Shown here in pieces: positions 8,675 through 17,339 of a DNA stretch of 64,000 bases. Under the pieces are notes generated by a model. It searched no databases. It saw nothing but the letters and a program-made list of their open reading frames with translations, and had not been told where the DNA came from. Numbering within the stretch: position 1 is the stretch's first letter; each line of letters begins with the position of its first letter. The translations under genes were made by a program, and so were the position numbers. Source of the stretch: Clostridia bacterium (GTDB lineage Bacteria; Bacillota; Clostridia; UBA1381; UBA9506); the NCBI GenBank assembly GCA_017415145.1, contig JAFQJE010000001.1:1-64000 (forward strand). The letters are read 5' to 3'.

Positions 8675-9634
8675 ATGAAATCACTTACCGTAACAAAAAA
8701 CGACTCAGGTCAGCGACTTGATAAATTCTTAATTAAATATTTATCCTCTATGCCCAAGAGCCTAGTGTATAAGTCGCTACGCAAAAAGCGTGTCAAAGTT
8801 AACGGCAAACGTGCAACAGAAACTCTTATATTAAATGAAGGGGATTTTTTGGAGCTTTACATAAATGACGAGTTCTTCGAGGTTAAGGATTCTGTTCATG
8901 AGTTTATGAGCTTAACGTCCGCCGGGCTTGACGTCATATATGAAGATGAAAACATCATTATCGTTAACAAGCCTCAGGGCTTGTCAGTTCATGCAGACGA
9001 GTCAAAAACTCCTGACACTCTCATAAACAGAATACAAAAATATCTCTATGATAAGGGCGAATATAACCCCGATGCAGATTTGACATTTTCCCCTACCCTT
9101 GCCCACCGCATTGACAAAAATACAATGGGGTTGGTAATTGCAGCAAAGAACGCAGAGGCCTTGCGTGTATTAAACGAAAAAATCAAATATAAGGAAATCA
9201 GGAAGTTTTACCTGTGTATTATTCGCGGACATATATATAAGGAAGAAGATACTTTATCAGCTTTCCATTTAAAAGACGAAAAGTCAAAGCTGGCAGTCAT
9301 TTCTGACACAAAAAAACCAGGCTTTAAAGAAATGATAACAAAATATAAGGTATTAAGAAAATATAAAAACCACGACCTGCTAGAGGTTGAATTAATAACA
9401 GGCAGAACCCATCAGATAAGAGCACACTTTGCTCACTTGGGACACCCCCTGCTTGGTGACGGCAAATACGGGAAGTTAGATAAAAACTCACTTCTCCGCC
9501 GTCAGGCATTGATTGCCTGTCGCCTCATCTTTGATTTTAGTGGTGACGCAGGCGTTCTTAACTACCTGAACAATAAGGAAATAAAAATACCACGTCCACA
9601 ATTGATAACAAAAGAAATCGAGGAAAAACTATGA
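8675..9634 (+). CDS. RluA-family 23S rRNA pseudouridine synthase
   Basis: 319 aa. Enzymes of this family turn specific rRNA or tRNA uridines into pseudouridine. The N-terminal 70 residues look like an S4-type RNA-binding domain (GQRLDKFLIKYL...KVNGKRA). The catalytic motif is HRIDKNTMG at residues 144-152, with D147 as the expected nucleophile. A second conserved block is ELITGRTHQIRAHFAHLGHP. The start is ATG 8675 after GGAGGG (8663-8668); an earlier in-frame ATG at 8546 lies upstream of the promoter. RluC/RluD/YlyB subfamily is unresolved. Its stop overlaps luxS by four bases (ATGA). Confidence 0.93.
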   Translation: MKSLTVTKNDSGQRLDKFLIKYLSSMPKSLVYKSLRKKRVKVNGKRATETLILNEGDFLELYINDEFFEVKDSVHEFMSLTSAGLDVIYEDENIIIVNKPQGLSVHADESKTPDTLINRIQKYLYDKGEYNPDADLTFSPTLAHRIDKNTMGLVIAAKNAEALRVLNEKIKYKEIRKFYLCIIRGHIYKEEDTLSAFHLKDEKSKLAVISDTKKPGFKEMITKYKVLRKYKNHDLLEVELITGRTHQIRAHFAHLGHPLLGDGKYGKLDKNSLLRRQALIACRLIFDFSGDAGVLNYLNNKEIKIPRPQLITKEIEEKL

Positions 9635-10092
9635 AAAAGATAACCAGCTTTACTGTTGACCACAGATACATTACAGAAGGGATTTACATTTCCCGTGTAG
9701 ACGGTGCAGTTACTACTTATGATTTGAGAACAAGAAAGCCAAATTGCGGCGACTATATGGATAACGAAACCATGCACACCTTTGAGCATATGTTTGCCAC
9801 CTTTGTAAGAAATTCACCCATAGCGGATGATGTCTTATATTTTGGCCCTATGGGTTGCCAGACAGGGTTTTACCTTCTGGTACAGAATGCTGATAACGAT
9901 ATTGTACGTAAGACGGTAATTGACGTGCTCAAAAAAATAATAGCACACAAGGGCGAGGTTTTTGGCAATTCTGAAATCGAGTGCGGAAACTACAAATCCT
10001 TGAACTTAGAAAAAGCTAAAAGTGAGGCAATAAGATTTTTGGATAATCTTTTGCGCGATACAAATAATTTTATTTACCCAAAAGGAGAGTAA
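9631..10092 (+). CDS. luxS: S-ribosylhomocysteine lyase (AI-2 synthase)
   Basis: 153 aa, normal length. LuxS cleaves S-ribosylhomocysteine to homocysteine and DPD, the precursor of autoinducer-2. Metal ligands H49, H53 (HTFEH) and C118 (ECGNY) and the catalytic C76 (PMGCQTGFY) are all present. It overlaps the preceding pseudouridine synthase gene by 4 nt and is followed after 3 nt by mtnN, which makes its substrate, so the two form a complete SAH detoxification pair. Confidence 0.97.
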   Translation: MKKITSFTVDHRYITEGIYISRVDGAVTTYDLRTRKPNCGDYMDNETMHTFEHMFATFVRNSPIADDVLYFGPMGCQTGFYLLVQNADNDIVRKTVIDVLKKIIAHKGEVFGNSEIECGNYKSLNLEKAKSEAIRFLDNLLRDTNNFIYPKGE

Positions 10093-10095
10093 CAT

Positions 10096-10782
10096 ATGAT
10101 AGGAATTATAGGTGCTATGGGCATTGAGATTCGTGCCCTTGCTGATTTGTTGGAAGATAAAAAATCAAAAACTTTTTCAGGCGTAGAATATATGTCGGGT
10201 AAAATTTATGGTAAAGATGTAGTTTTGGCAGTGTGCGGTATCGGCAAAGTATTTGCCGCAATTTGTGCACAAACTATGATTTTAAAATACAATCCTGACG
10301 TAATCATCAACACAGGCGTCGCAGGGACATTATCCGACAAACTCTCCATCGGCGACATTGCAATCGCTGACAGCGTGGTTCAGCACGATATGGATACTTC
10401 CCCCTTGGGTGACCCAGTAGGTTTATTGTCAGGTATTAATATTGTAAAGATTCCTGCAGACAAAGATACAGTCACAAAGATTGAGTCTTGTGTAAAAGAG
10501 ACAGGTGCAAATTACGAAATAGGCACAATTGCATCAGGTGACCAGTTCTTAGCATCAAACGATGTGAAGACCCGTATAGTTAAAAATTTCGGTGCAATAG
10601 CAGGCGAGATGGAGGGTGGTGCCATTGGTCATGTGTGCTATGTAAATAACAAACCCTTCTGCGTGCTTCGTGCAATTTCTGACTGCGCTGACGGTTCGGG
10701 TGCTGAAAACTACATGGAATTTTTGAGTCACGCTGCAGAAAATGCCACAATGATAATGGCGCGTTTTATAAAAGAATATTAA
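10096..10782 (+). CDS. mtnN: 5'-methylthioadenosine/S-adenosylhomocysteine nucleosidase
   Basis: 228 aa. It hydrolyses adenine from MTA and SAH. The N-terminal block IGIIGAMGIEIRAL keeps the conserved Glu (E11), although the two preceding acidic residues of the common AMEEE motif are G and I here. The C-terminal GEMEGGAIGHV and LRAISDCADG carry the ribose-binding Met-Glu and the catalytic Asp. A strong RBS (AAAGGAG) precedes it. Last gene of the operon. Confidence 0.96.
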   Translation: MIGIIGAMGIEIRALADLLEDKKSKTFSGVEYMSGKIYGKDVVLAVCGIGKVFAAICAQTMILKYNPDVIINTGVAGTLSDKLSIGDIAIADSVVQHDMDTSPLGDPVGLLSGINIVKIPADKDTVTKIESCVKETGANYEIGTIASGDQFLASNDVKTRIVKNFGAIAGEMEGGAIGHVCYVNNKPFCVLRAISDCADGSGAENYMEFLSHAAENATMIMARFIKEY

Positions 10783-10845
10783 AGCCTTCCCCTCAAGGGG
10801 AAGGCTAAATAAAGAAAAAGGAAAGCGAAAATTCGCTTTCCTTTT
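10783..10845. terminator. Convergent terminators between mtnN and the secreted-protein gene
   Basis: Two hairpins. The first has a 10-bp perfect stem AGCCTTCCCC/GGGGAAGGCT with loop TCAA (10783-10806). The second has a 14-bp perfect stem (10816-10829 with 10832-10845), followed by TTTTATTATT on the plus strand and TTTTTCTTTATT-like runs on the minus strand, so it can serve both converging genes. Confidence 0.9.
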
Positions 10846-10862
10846 ATTATTGCTATTTAAAA

Positions 10863-13148
10863 TTATTTTTCAATAGCATCTGCTATAGGTTCACAGTTAA
10901 CCATATCAGCCCAGAGCATAATTTTGTTTGTAGCGCCTGCTGTAAAGCCTGCAGGAACTGCTAATTCTGCTGAACCGCCTGCTGTAGCAACTGAGATTGT
11001 TGCTGTCTTCCAGCTTGTCATCTTTCCGTAAGCATCGTATGCTGCCCAGATAACTGTACCGCTCTTAACTTCGGGAGATACAAATGTTACTGTGTAGCTT
11101 GCATCTGCTGTGAATGATATTTCTGTAACTGCAGGAGCTGCAGGAACTTCAACTCTGACAGGTGTACCGAAGTAGCCTGCTGATGAAACAGGAAGAACTT
11201 CGATATACTTAACTTTGTCCACATTAGCTTCTGTGATAGCATATGTGTTTTCACCTGTTAAAATAGCTAATGTACCGCCATTTTCGCTTAATACTTTAAC
11301 GATTGAAGCGTCATATGCCCCTGCGATTGTTTTCCATCCATAGGTAGCACCAATTGCAGAACCTGCCTCCTTTGTGCCTGTTACTGTTAAACCTGTAACT
11401 GAAGGAATAATACCGAGAGGCTTCTGAATGAATTCTATATTATCTACAAAAGCATAAACTCTTCCAGAATCCATTGAGCTTGTACCTGTACCTGGAGTGC
11501 CGTCTGATTCTTTATGTGAGAAGTACAGCTTTGCTGCTGTTGCATCTGCAGGAACTGTAAATTCAACATCACAGTCTTGCCACGTGTTGTCGGTAGTTGT
11601 TGTAACTGTTGTAAGCGGTACTATGCTATCGCCTGATGCTGTGGTATAAACCATACCGATATCAACAGGACCTGCTGAGTTCCATGAACCTGCTCTTAAT
11701 TTTGCTTTCAACTGATATTTAGCACCTGCTGTAAGGTCAGCTGCTGCATAAATCTTTGTATCAAAAGCTTTAAATTCTAACATTACAGATGCTGCTGTAC
11801 TGTCAGTTACACCTGTAGCACTGTCATAGCCGTAACCAACCATCGGCTTAACAGTGTTGGTTCCATCAACTGACCAAGCAAAGTAATCTGCACCTATCAT
11901 ATGCGATTCGCTTACAGAAGATGAACCTAAGCCATCACCAGAGTTGTAGAATATTCTCCAGTTAGCTGTTACTGCAGCGTCACCATTTATAACAGGTCCG
12001 AAGTCGATTACCTTTACATCATCGATACCAATAACCATGGTATCGCCAGCTACTTCAGAGTTGCCTGAAGACATCCAGAAAGTAAGAGGTAAGGTGTTTG
12101 TATTCATACCTGCATCAGATGAATTCATTAAGAAATTCAATGTTGCCCATGTATCATCATTTTTAAATGTATTTGTAAAATGTACACGCAAGGTAGAGGT
12201 GTTAATCCTTAGTCTTACATGGGGCCATACGTCTTCCGCCTGAGCTGTGCCGCCTACCGCACCATCTTTTACCTTTACCTTCATCTGAAGCAAATATTTG
12301 CCGCCGGGCTTAAGGTTTTCGGGAAGTGTGATATTTGCTGTAGCAATTTCTGTTGTGCTGTTATCTGTGAGTTCAAAATATCCGCCATTGTTTAAAGCAC
12401 CTGCGATGCCGTTTGCTGATGCAATACCGTTTGTGTTTTCAGAAAAATCGTTTGAATAGATTACTCTATTGCTTAAATTTTTGTCTGCTGCCACATCGGC
12501 ACTTGTATCATGACTAACTGAGAATTCGATTTCGTCAACATAAAATTCAGGTGCAGCAATGCTTGAATCTACAACAGCATTTCTTGCTAAACGGTCACCA
12601 AACTGGAAGCAGATACCATAGTCTCCGTCGATTTTTGCTGTAACAGGAGCTACGTACTCAAAGGATACCTTCTGCCATGTATTGAGTAATGTAGGATCGA
12701 ATGTAGCCAAGTCACCTGATAAACCATCAGTAGCATTAGAATCAATAAACGCACTGGAACTTGAACTGTGCATCATAAATCTGATATTACCTGTCTGGTA
12801 AGCATAGGGAATCTTAACATACATTGAGAACTTTACAGTATCTCCTGCTGTAACAACATAATCCCCACCTGAGATGAGACCATTATTGCTGTGGAGCAAT
12901 CTGTAAAATGTAAACTTTGCTGTATCGATTGTCATCTTAGCAGCCTTGTCTGTGCCAAGTGCGCCGCCGTCAACAACACTAACTGTTGCAGAACCTGTCT
13001 CTGCTGTAGATAAACGTGTTTCACCGTCTTCAAAGCCGATATGGTTATAGGGCCAGCCGTAAACTGCAGCAGCAGCTGAAGCAGGTACTACACAGAACAA
13101 TGACGCAATCATAGCAACTGCTAAAATTACTGATAATAATTTTTTCAT
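10863..13148 (-). CDS. Large secreted protein with carbohydrate-binding-like modules
   Basis: 761 aa. The N-terminus is a clear Sec signal peptide (MKKLLSVILAVAMIASLFCV, with a cut expected near ASA-A at residue 26). The body reads as two or three beta-rich modules of the CBM4/9 or galactose-binding type: each has a patch like TWQKVSFEYVAP or TWQDCDVEFTVP followed by a block ending in YVDEIEF or FVDNIEF. The last 70 residues (ending KIMLWADMVNCEPIADAIEK) resemble a short C-terminal module common on large extracellular Clostridia proteins. I see no catalytic motif, SLH domain or sortase signal, so its function and attachment are unknown. It stands alone between its own promoter and terminator. 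Confidence 0.75.
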   Translation of the reverse strand: MKKLLSVILAVAMIASLFCVVPASAAAAVYGWPYNHIGFEDGETRLSTAETGSATVSVVDGGALGTDKAAKMTIDTAKFTFYRLLHSNNGLISGGDYVVTAGDTVKFSMYVKIPYAYQTGNIRFMMHSSSSSAFIDSNATDGLSGDLATFDPTLLNTWQKVSFEYVAPVTAKIDGDYGICFQFGDRLARNAVVDSSIAAPEFYVDEIEFSVSHDTSADVAADKNLSNRVIYSNDFSENTNGIASANGIAGALNNGGYFELTDNSTTEIATANITLPENLKPGGKYLLQMKVKVKDGAVGGTAQAEDVWPHVRLRINTSTLRVHFTNTFKNDDTWATLNFLMNSSDAGMNTNTLPLTFWMSSGNSEVAGDTMVIGIDDVKVIDFGPVINGDAAVTANWRIFYNSGDGLGSSSVSESHMIGADYFAWSVDGTNTVKPMVGYGYDSATGVTDSTAASVMLEFKAFDTKIYAAADLTAGAKYQLKAKLRAGSWNSAGPVDIGMVYTTASGDSIVPLTTVTTTTDNTWQDCDVEFTVPADATAAKLYFSHKESDGTPGTGTSSMDSGRVYAFVDNIEFIQKPLGIIPSVTGLTVTGTKEAGSAIGATYGWKTIAGAYDASIVKVLSENGGTLAILTGENTYAITEANVDKVKYIEVLPVSSAGYFGTPVRVEVPAAPAVTEISFTADASYTVTFVSPEVKSGTVIWAAYDAYGKMTSWKTATISVATAGGSAELAVPAGFTAGATNKIMLWADMVNCEPIADAIEK

Positions 13149-13464
13149 TGTTTTACTGAAACTCCTTTCGTTTCTTTACTTAAATGAATGGTAAAATACT
13201 TATTCGTTTTTAAAACGAATACACAAAACCAAGCCAAAAAACTTATTTTTTTACAAAATAAGCCTCTCGACCGTAATGTAAGATATTTTACCTGTATCGG
13301 AGCCGTCTTTTAAACATAATTTAAAATATAATTTGATTTTTCATTCCCCCCGGTTTTACTAAACCAAATAAGACTGACTCCTGCTTGTGTTCAAAACCCG
13401 AACAGATAAAAATTATCAGGGTGCAACTGACAAATTTATCTATTCACACTATAACACATTATTA
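13149..13464 (-). promoter_or_regulatory. Long structured 5' leader of the secreted-protein gene
   Basis: About 310 nt lie between the predicted transcription start and the ATG. On the minus strand I see: a GGTTT/AAACC hairpin followed by six G's; an AU-rich stem CTTATTTT/AAAATAAG-type hairpin directly followed by TTTTTT (near 13227-13255), which looks like an attenuator; and an almost perfect palindrome TATTCGTTTT/AAAACGAATA (13200-13221) just before the RBS. I do not recognise a known riboswitch class in it. Confidence 0.5.
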
Positions 13465-13492
13465 ATTATAACATAATTAAATAAAAAGTCAA
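13465..13492 (-). promoter_or_regulatory. Promoter of the secreted-protein gene
   Basis: -35 TTGACT (13487-13492), 16-nt AT-rich spacer, perfect -10 TATAAT (13465-13470), on the minus strand. Confidence 0.8.
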
Positions 13493-13552
13493 GAAATCTT
13501 TGTAATTTTTTTGTAAAATATATACAACAGGACTTTAATGTACCCAAAATGC

Positions 13553-13576
13553 AAAAAAGAACGGGCTTGCCCGTTC
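13553..13576 (-). terminator. Intrinsic terminator of the B12/ECF operon
   Basis: On the minus strand GAACGGGC-AA-GCCCGTTC is followed by TTTTTT. It lies 27 nt after the stop of the fused ECF gene. Confidence 0.88.
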
Positions 13577-13602
13577 CCTGAAAATTTGCAAAAATATTTC
13601 GT

Positions 13603-15894
13603 CTATATATCATACTTTGTTTTTATTCTTCCTATGGTGTCCATAAAAATTCCCGACAAAAGCCACAAAAACACTGCCGTAGACACACCTAAAACAGCGT
13701 CATAAGGAATACCTGCTATAACTGTAGATATGAACATATCAAATGTAGGTTCAGGATTCCACATAATCAGTGACGCAGGGTTCATTATAAGTCCGTATAT
13801 GGCAATTGATGATACTATGCCATAAATTGATAAAGTTATTTTTGTGGGCTTGATTTTTTTAAAAATTAATGCAGACACCATACCCACTACACCCATAGCA
13901 AACATCTGCCAGGGTGTCCACGCTCCCTGCCCTGCAAACATATTTGACACAAATGCCGTAACCGCACCCGTCAAAAATCCTGCCTCTGCTCCTAGAGTTG
14001 CTCCCGCCAATATAATTATCGCCAGTACCGGCTTTACCTCGGGAAAGGGCGTAAATATAAATCTGCCCGCTACCGCTATGGCAGAAAGCGTCGCTATCAT
14101 CACTATTTTCCGTGATTTGTTTTTTTCCTTTTCAAAGGATACAGCAAATGCGACCAATGCCTCGCATATTACCATTAAACTCATAAGGTAATATTTTTTA
14201 TCCTCTAAAACATACACTCCAAAAAGCAACGTCAGGGGAATTGCAATTAAAAGTCCGATATATGACAATGCAGTATATTTGTTAATACTCGCCCTTTTCT
14301 TCTGTTTCGCGATAGGTTGTTGAGTCTGTACTGCCGTACATTTTTTCTCCGTTTTTTCCTTCTCAGGTGTTTTTGCACCTAATGCTTTTATCAGCTCCTC
14401 AGGCAATATCAATTCATCTGCCAAACCTCTTGCCATTCTGTTTGCAGAAGTTGTATAAAATGCCTTTTTAGAGAAAAATTCACAGGTTTTATCAACAGAG
14501 GTAAACTCCCCGTTAAATAAAAGCGCACATCTGTCACAAACGAGGGCACAAAATTCTACATCGTGCGAAACCATTACGACAGTTTTTTTCTGTTCTGTCA
14601 AGGTCTTTAAAATTTGTTCAAAGTCCTGCTTAAATTCTGCATCCATCCCCTTTGTAGGCTCGTCTAACAGCACAACGTCGCTGTCTGTCAGCAAAACCTT
14701 ACAAAGAGCCGCACGCTCGCTCTCTCCTCCCGATAAGTCCCCCGGATGACGGTATAATAAATGTTCTATACCGCAAAGTCTTGCGTATTCTTTGATGGTT
14801 TCTTCGTCTTTTGTTATTTCTTTTAAATCCTCATAAACGGTTTTATATACAAAAAGATTTTCGCAATTCTGGGGCAGCATGGCACATGCGCCTTTTACTT
14901 TAACACTTCCCATATAGGGTTTTTTTATGCCACACAAAACAGATAACAATGTACTTTTTCCGCTGCCGTTTCCCCCAAGTATACCAAATATCTCACCTGA
15001 CTTAATTTCTGCAGTTACGCCGTTTAATACGTTTATACCATTTTCGCCATACCTTGCATAAAGACCATTGATTTTTACTGCAATCGCATCGTGATGTTCC
15101 TGCGTTCTTTCCTTATTTATTATATTAATACTCTGAGTCGCAAGCCAAGCCCTTCCTTCTTTTATAGTCAAGGGTACAGCTCCTGAATCTAAAGATTTAA
15201 AAACTTTAGCAGGTACAGGAAGGTAGGAAAAAGGAATTTTTTCCCCTATCTCTTTAGGACTACATACATCAAGTGCGCCGCCGTCCATCATCCACACGGA
15301 ATCTGCAAGCTGCAACGCCTCTTCCAGTCTATGCTCGGACAGTATAATTGTGGTTCCCAATTCTTCGTTAATTCTTTTGACCATTGCCAAAAAATCCGTC
15401 GCAGCAATGGGGTCAAGCTGAGACAGAGGTTCATCAAGTATTAAAACATCAGGGTCCATTACCATTACAGAGGCAAGATTTAATATCTGCTTTTGTCCGC
15501 CTGACAGTTTCTGAGTATCTCTATCAAACCATTTCTCAATACCAAAAAACGTCGCCATCTCAGAAACCTTAGCACGAATGTCAAGAGGCTTTATTCCCAT
15601 ATTTTCAAGACCAAAGGCAAGCTCATGCCACACCTTGTCGCAAACTATCTGGTTGTGGGGATTTTGCCCCACATAGCCCACATAATCTGCATTGACTGTT
15701 ATTTCACCAAAACTTTCACCTGCAGGTCTGATTTCTTTTTTCAACTGGGACAAAAGTGTAGTTTTACCGCTTCCCGATGGACCTAACAATACTATAAATT
15801 CTCCTGTATTAACAGAAACGCAAATATCTGACAGTGCCGCATTTGTTTCCTGGGGGTATGTAAATGTAAAATGTTCTATTTTAATTTTTTCCAT
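13603..15894 (-). CDS. ECF transporter: fused ATPase-ATPase-membrane (S-component-like) protein
   Basis: 763 aa carrying three parts usually made as separate proteins. ATPase 1: Walker A GPSGSGKTT at 38-46, signature LSGGQ 130-134, Walker B LILDEP 151-156. ATPase 2: Walker A GGNGSGKST 307-315, signature LSGGE 387-391, Walker B VVLLDEP 407-413. After a charged linker (about 505-538), residues 540-755 form a hydrophobic domain of roughly six or seven helices with S-component-like features (GATLGAEAGFLTGAVTAFVS, GAWTPWQMFAMGVVG). The start is ATG 15892-15894 after GGGAGG; it overlaps EcfT by 19 nt. Because the operon is under a cobalamin riboswitch, the likely cargo is cobalamin or a corrinoid; this is inference. 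Confidence 0.88.
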   Translation of the reverse strand: MEKIKIEHFTFTYPQETNAALSDICVSVNTGEFIVLLGPSGSGKTTLLSQLKKEIRPAGESFGEITVNADYVGYVGQNPHNQIVCDKVWHELAFGLENMGIKPLDIRAKVSEMATFFGIEKWFDRDTQKLSGGQKQILNLASVMVMDPDVLILDEPLSQLDPIAATDFLAMVKRINEELGTTIILSEHRLEEALQLADSVWMMDGGALDVCSPKEIGEKIPFSYLPVPAKVFKSLDSGAVPLTIKEGRAWLATQSINIINKERTQEHHDAIAVKINGLYARYGENGINVLNGVTAEIKSGEIFGILGGNGSGKSTLLSVLCGIKKPYMGSVKVKGACAMLPQNCENLFVYKTVYEDLKEITKDEETIKEYARLCGIEHLLYRHPGDLSGGESERAALCKVLLTDSDVVLLDEPTKGMDAEFKQDFEQILKTLTEQKKTVVMVSHDVEFCALVCDRCALLFNGEFTSVDKTCEFFSKKAFYTTSANRMARGLADELILPEELIKALGAKTPEKEKTEKKCTAVQTQQPIAKQKKRASINKYTALSYIGLLIAIPLTLLFGVYVLEDKKYYLMSLMVICEALVAFAVSFEKEKNKSRKIVMIATLSAIAVAGRFIFTPFPEVKPVLAIIILAGATLGAEAGFLTGAVTAFVSNMFAGQGAWTPWQMFAMGVVGMVSALIFKKIKPTKITLSIYGIVSSIAIYGLIMNPASLIMWNPEPTFDMFISTVIAGIPYDAVLGVSTAVFLWLLSGIFMDTIGRIKTKYDI

Positions 15895-16730
15895 CTTATT
15901 ACCTCCCAAAGTTCAAAAATCAAAGGTGTTAAAGAAAGCAGTACATAGGCTATAACGGTCAGGGGTGAAATCTTTCCAAATATTATATCGGGAAAATACG
16001 TAGCCTTTGTTTCTCCCCACAAAACGCCTGCAAGGGTTAGTACGCCAAAAATAAATATGATACACAATAGGACGGCATCCCTTTTTGTAAATTTATAGTT
16101 TGAAAAGCTGGTACGCTTTGCACTGCCGTAACATCTTGCTTTCATACTGTCTGCCGTCTTTACGCCATTTTCCAGGGAAACTCTCAAAAACGCAGAAAAG
16201 GATTTTTTAAGTCTTATAAATTTATTTTCTTCGCCCTTTCCTATGGCAACTCTTCCTTGATTTATGCTTTTAAAATTCCGTATAAATTCAGGCACAAACT
16301 TAAGTATCATTGAAATCACCAAAGATATGACAGGCAAAATCCCACCAAACAGGCAAATTATTTTTTCAGGTGTAATTATTTTATTTACGCTCATAAACCA
16401 TATTACAACGGAAGAAAGCATAACACCCGACGCCACACCAAAGGCAAGGCTTTCTAAGGTCAGTATATTTCCATTCGGAAAATACCAAAGGGCTGTTGCT
16501 CCCTGATGGTTAAAAAGGACGTTAAACAAAGCAGTCGCCAATGCTGTAAATATTCCCACAACCACTATCTGCAACGTTCTTTTCACACCTGCAAAGACAA
16601 GGGAAACACTAACACTTCCCAGTAATGCTATACCCAGACATACAGGGTGCATCAAGGTTACTGCAAACGTGAGTACGGATACAAAAAATATTAAATTTAC
16701 AATGGGATGACACCTTGTGAATTCTTTCAT
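15876..16730 (-). CDS. ECF transporter T component (transmembrane energy-coupling subunit)
   Basis: 284 aa integral membrane protein with several hydrophobic helices and a long cytoplasmic part. The T-component signature with Ala-Arg-Gly-like coupling residues is seen as ADSMKARCYGSAKRTSF around residue 190. EcfT couples ATP hydrolysis in the A subunits to toppling of the S component. Both A domains and a candidate S domain are in the next gene, overlapping by 19 nt, so a full ECF complex could be made from these two polypeptides. Confidence 0.9.
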   Translation of the reverse strand: MKEFTRCHPIVNLIFFVSVLTFAVTLMHPVCLGIALLGSVSVSLVFAGVKRTLQIVVVGIFTALATALFNVLFNHQGATALWYFPNGNILTLESLAFGVASGVMLSSVVIWFMSVNKIITPEKIICLFGGILPVISLVISMILKFVPEFIRNFKSINQGRVAIGKGEENKFIRLKKSFSAFLRVSLENGVKTADSMKARCYGSAKRTSFSNYKFTKRDAVLLCIIFIFGVLTLAGVLWGETKATYFPDIIFGKISPLTVIAYVLLSLTPLIFELWEVIRWKKLK

Positions 16731-16732
16731 AA

Positions 16733-17332
16733 TTAATATCCTATTACTTTATAGAAAAATACTATTTTATCAGATGGTTTTACCAAAACATCTGAGCATC
16801 CTACCCTGGGAACTTCACCATTTACCGAGAATTTCCACCCTGAACGCTCACCGCAATCAAATTCATAAAGATTTCCTATACCCTCTATATATGCACTATT
16901 ATACACAGGTGTAAGGGAAAATTCAAGATGCACACCCGATGAAATAAGTGCTCGCTTCAACACATCAAAAACACTGTCGCCCTCTTGAATTTCTTCTTTG
17001 GAATTTGTATACATTATGCCGTTTTGGGGAATAACGCCTCTTTTTTCTTCCTTTAAGCTTTCCATATTTTCAAGCACGTCCGTACAGTCAACCATTAGAC
17101 TTACCGTGTTGACCTTTTCGGGTTCGGGAGTGGGTTCCGTTATTTTTTCTGTTTCCTGAACTTTTAGAGGAACTTCTGCCTTTTGTTCAACATTTTTTAA
17201 TGGTTCCTGAGGTTCTGCAGATGATATTACATCTGGGGAGACAGACGATTCAGAATACTTTGTTTCATTCTCTGCACCGCATCCGCATAAAAGTGTCGCT
17301 ATTAAAAAAACAGTTACTAAAATTCTCTTCAT
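16733..17332 (-). CDS. DUF4430 (transcobalamin-C-like) lipoprotein
   Basis: 199 aa. It has a lipoprotein signal peptide (MKRILVTVFLIATLLCGCG, lipobox LCGC), a Pro/Glu-rich spacer (about 25-75), and a C-terminal DUF4430-like domain ending GWKFSVNGEVPRVG...SDKIVFFYKVIGY. DUF4430 (Transcobalamin_C-like) resembles the beta domain of human intrinsic factor and transcobalamin, which caps bound B12. The gene lies 7 nt after the SLH protein and 2 nt before ecfT. Probable role: membrane-anchored B12 relay to the ECF transporter; this is inferred from fold family and context. Confidence 0.85.
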   Translation of the reverse strand: MKRILVTVFLIATLLCGCGAENETKYSESSVSPDVISSAEPQEPLKNVEQKAEVPLKVQETEKITEPTPEPEKVNTVSLMVDCTDVLENMESLKEEKRGVIPQNGIMYTNSKEEIQEGDSVFDVLKRALISSGVHLEFSLTPVYNSAYIEGIGNLYEFDCGERSGWKFSVNGEVPRVGCSDVLVKPSDKIVFFYKVIGY

Positions 17333-17339
17333 AATTTAC

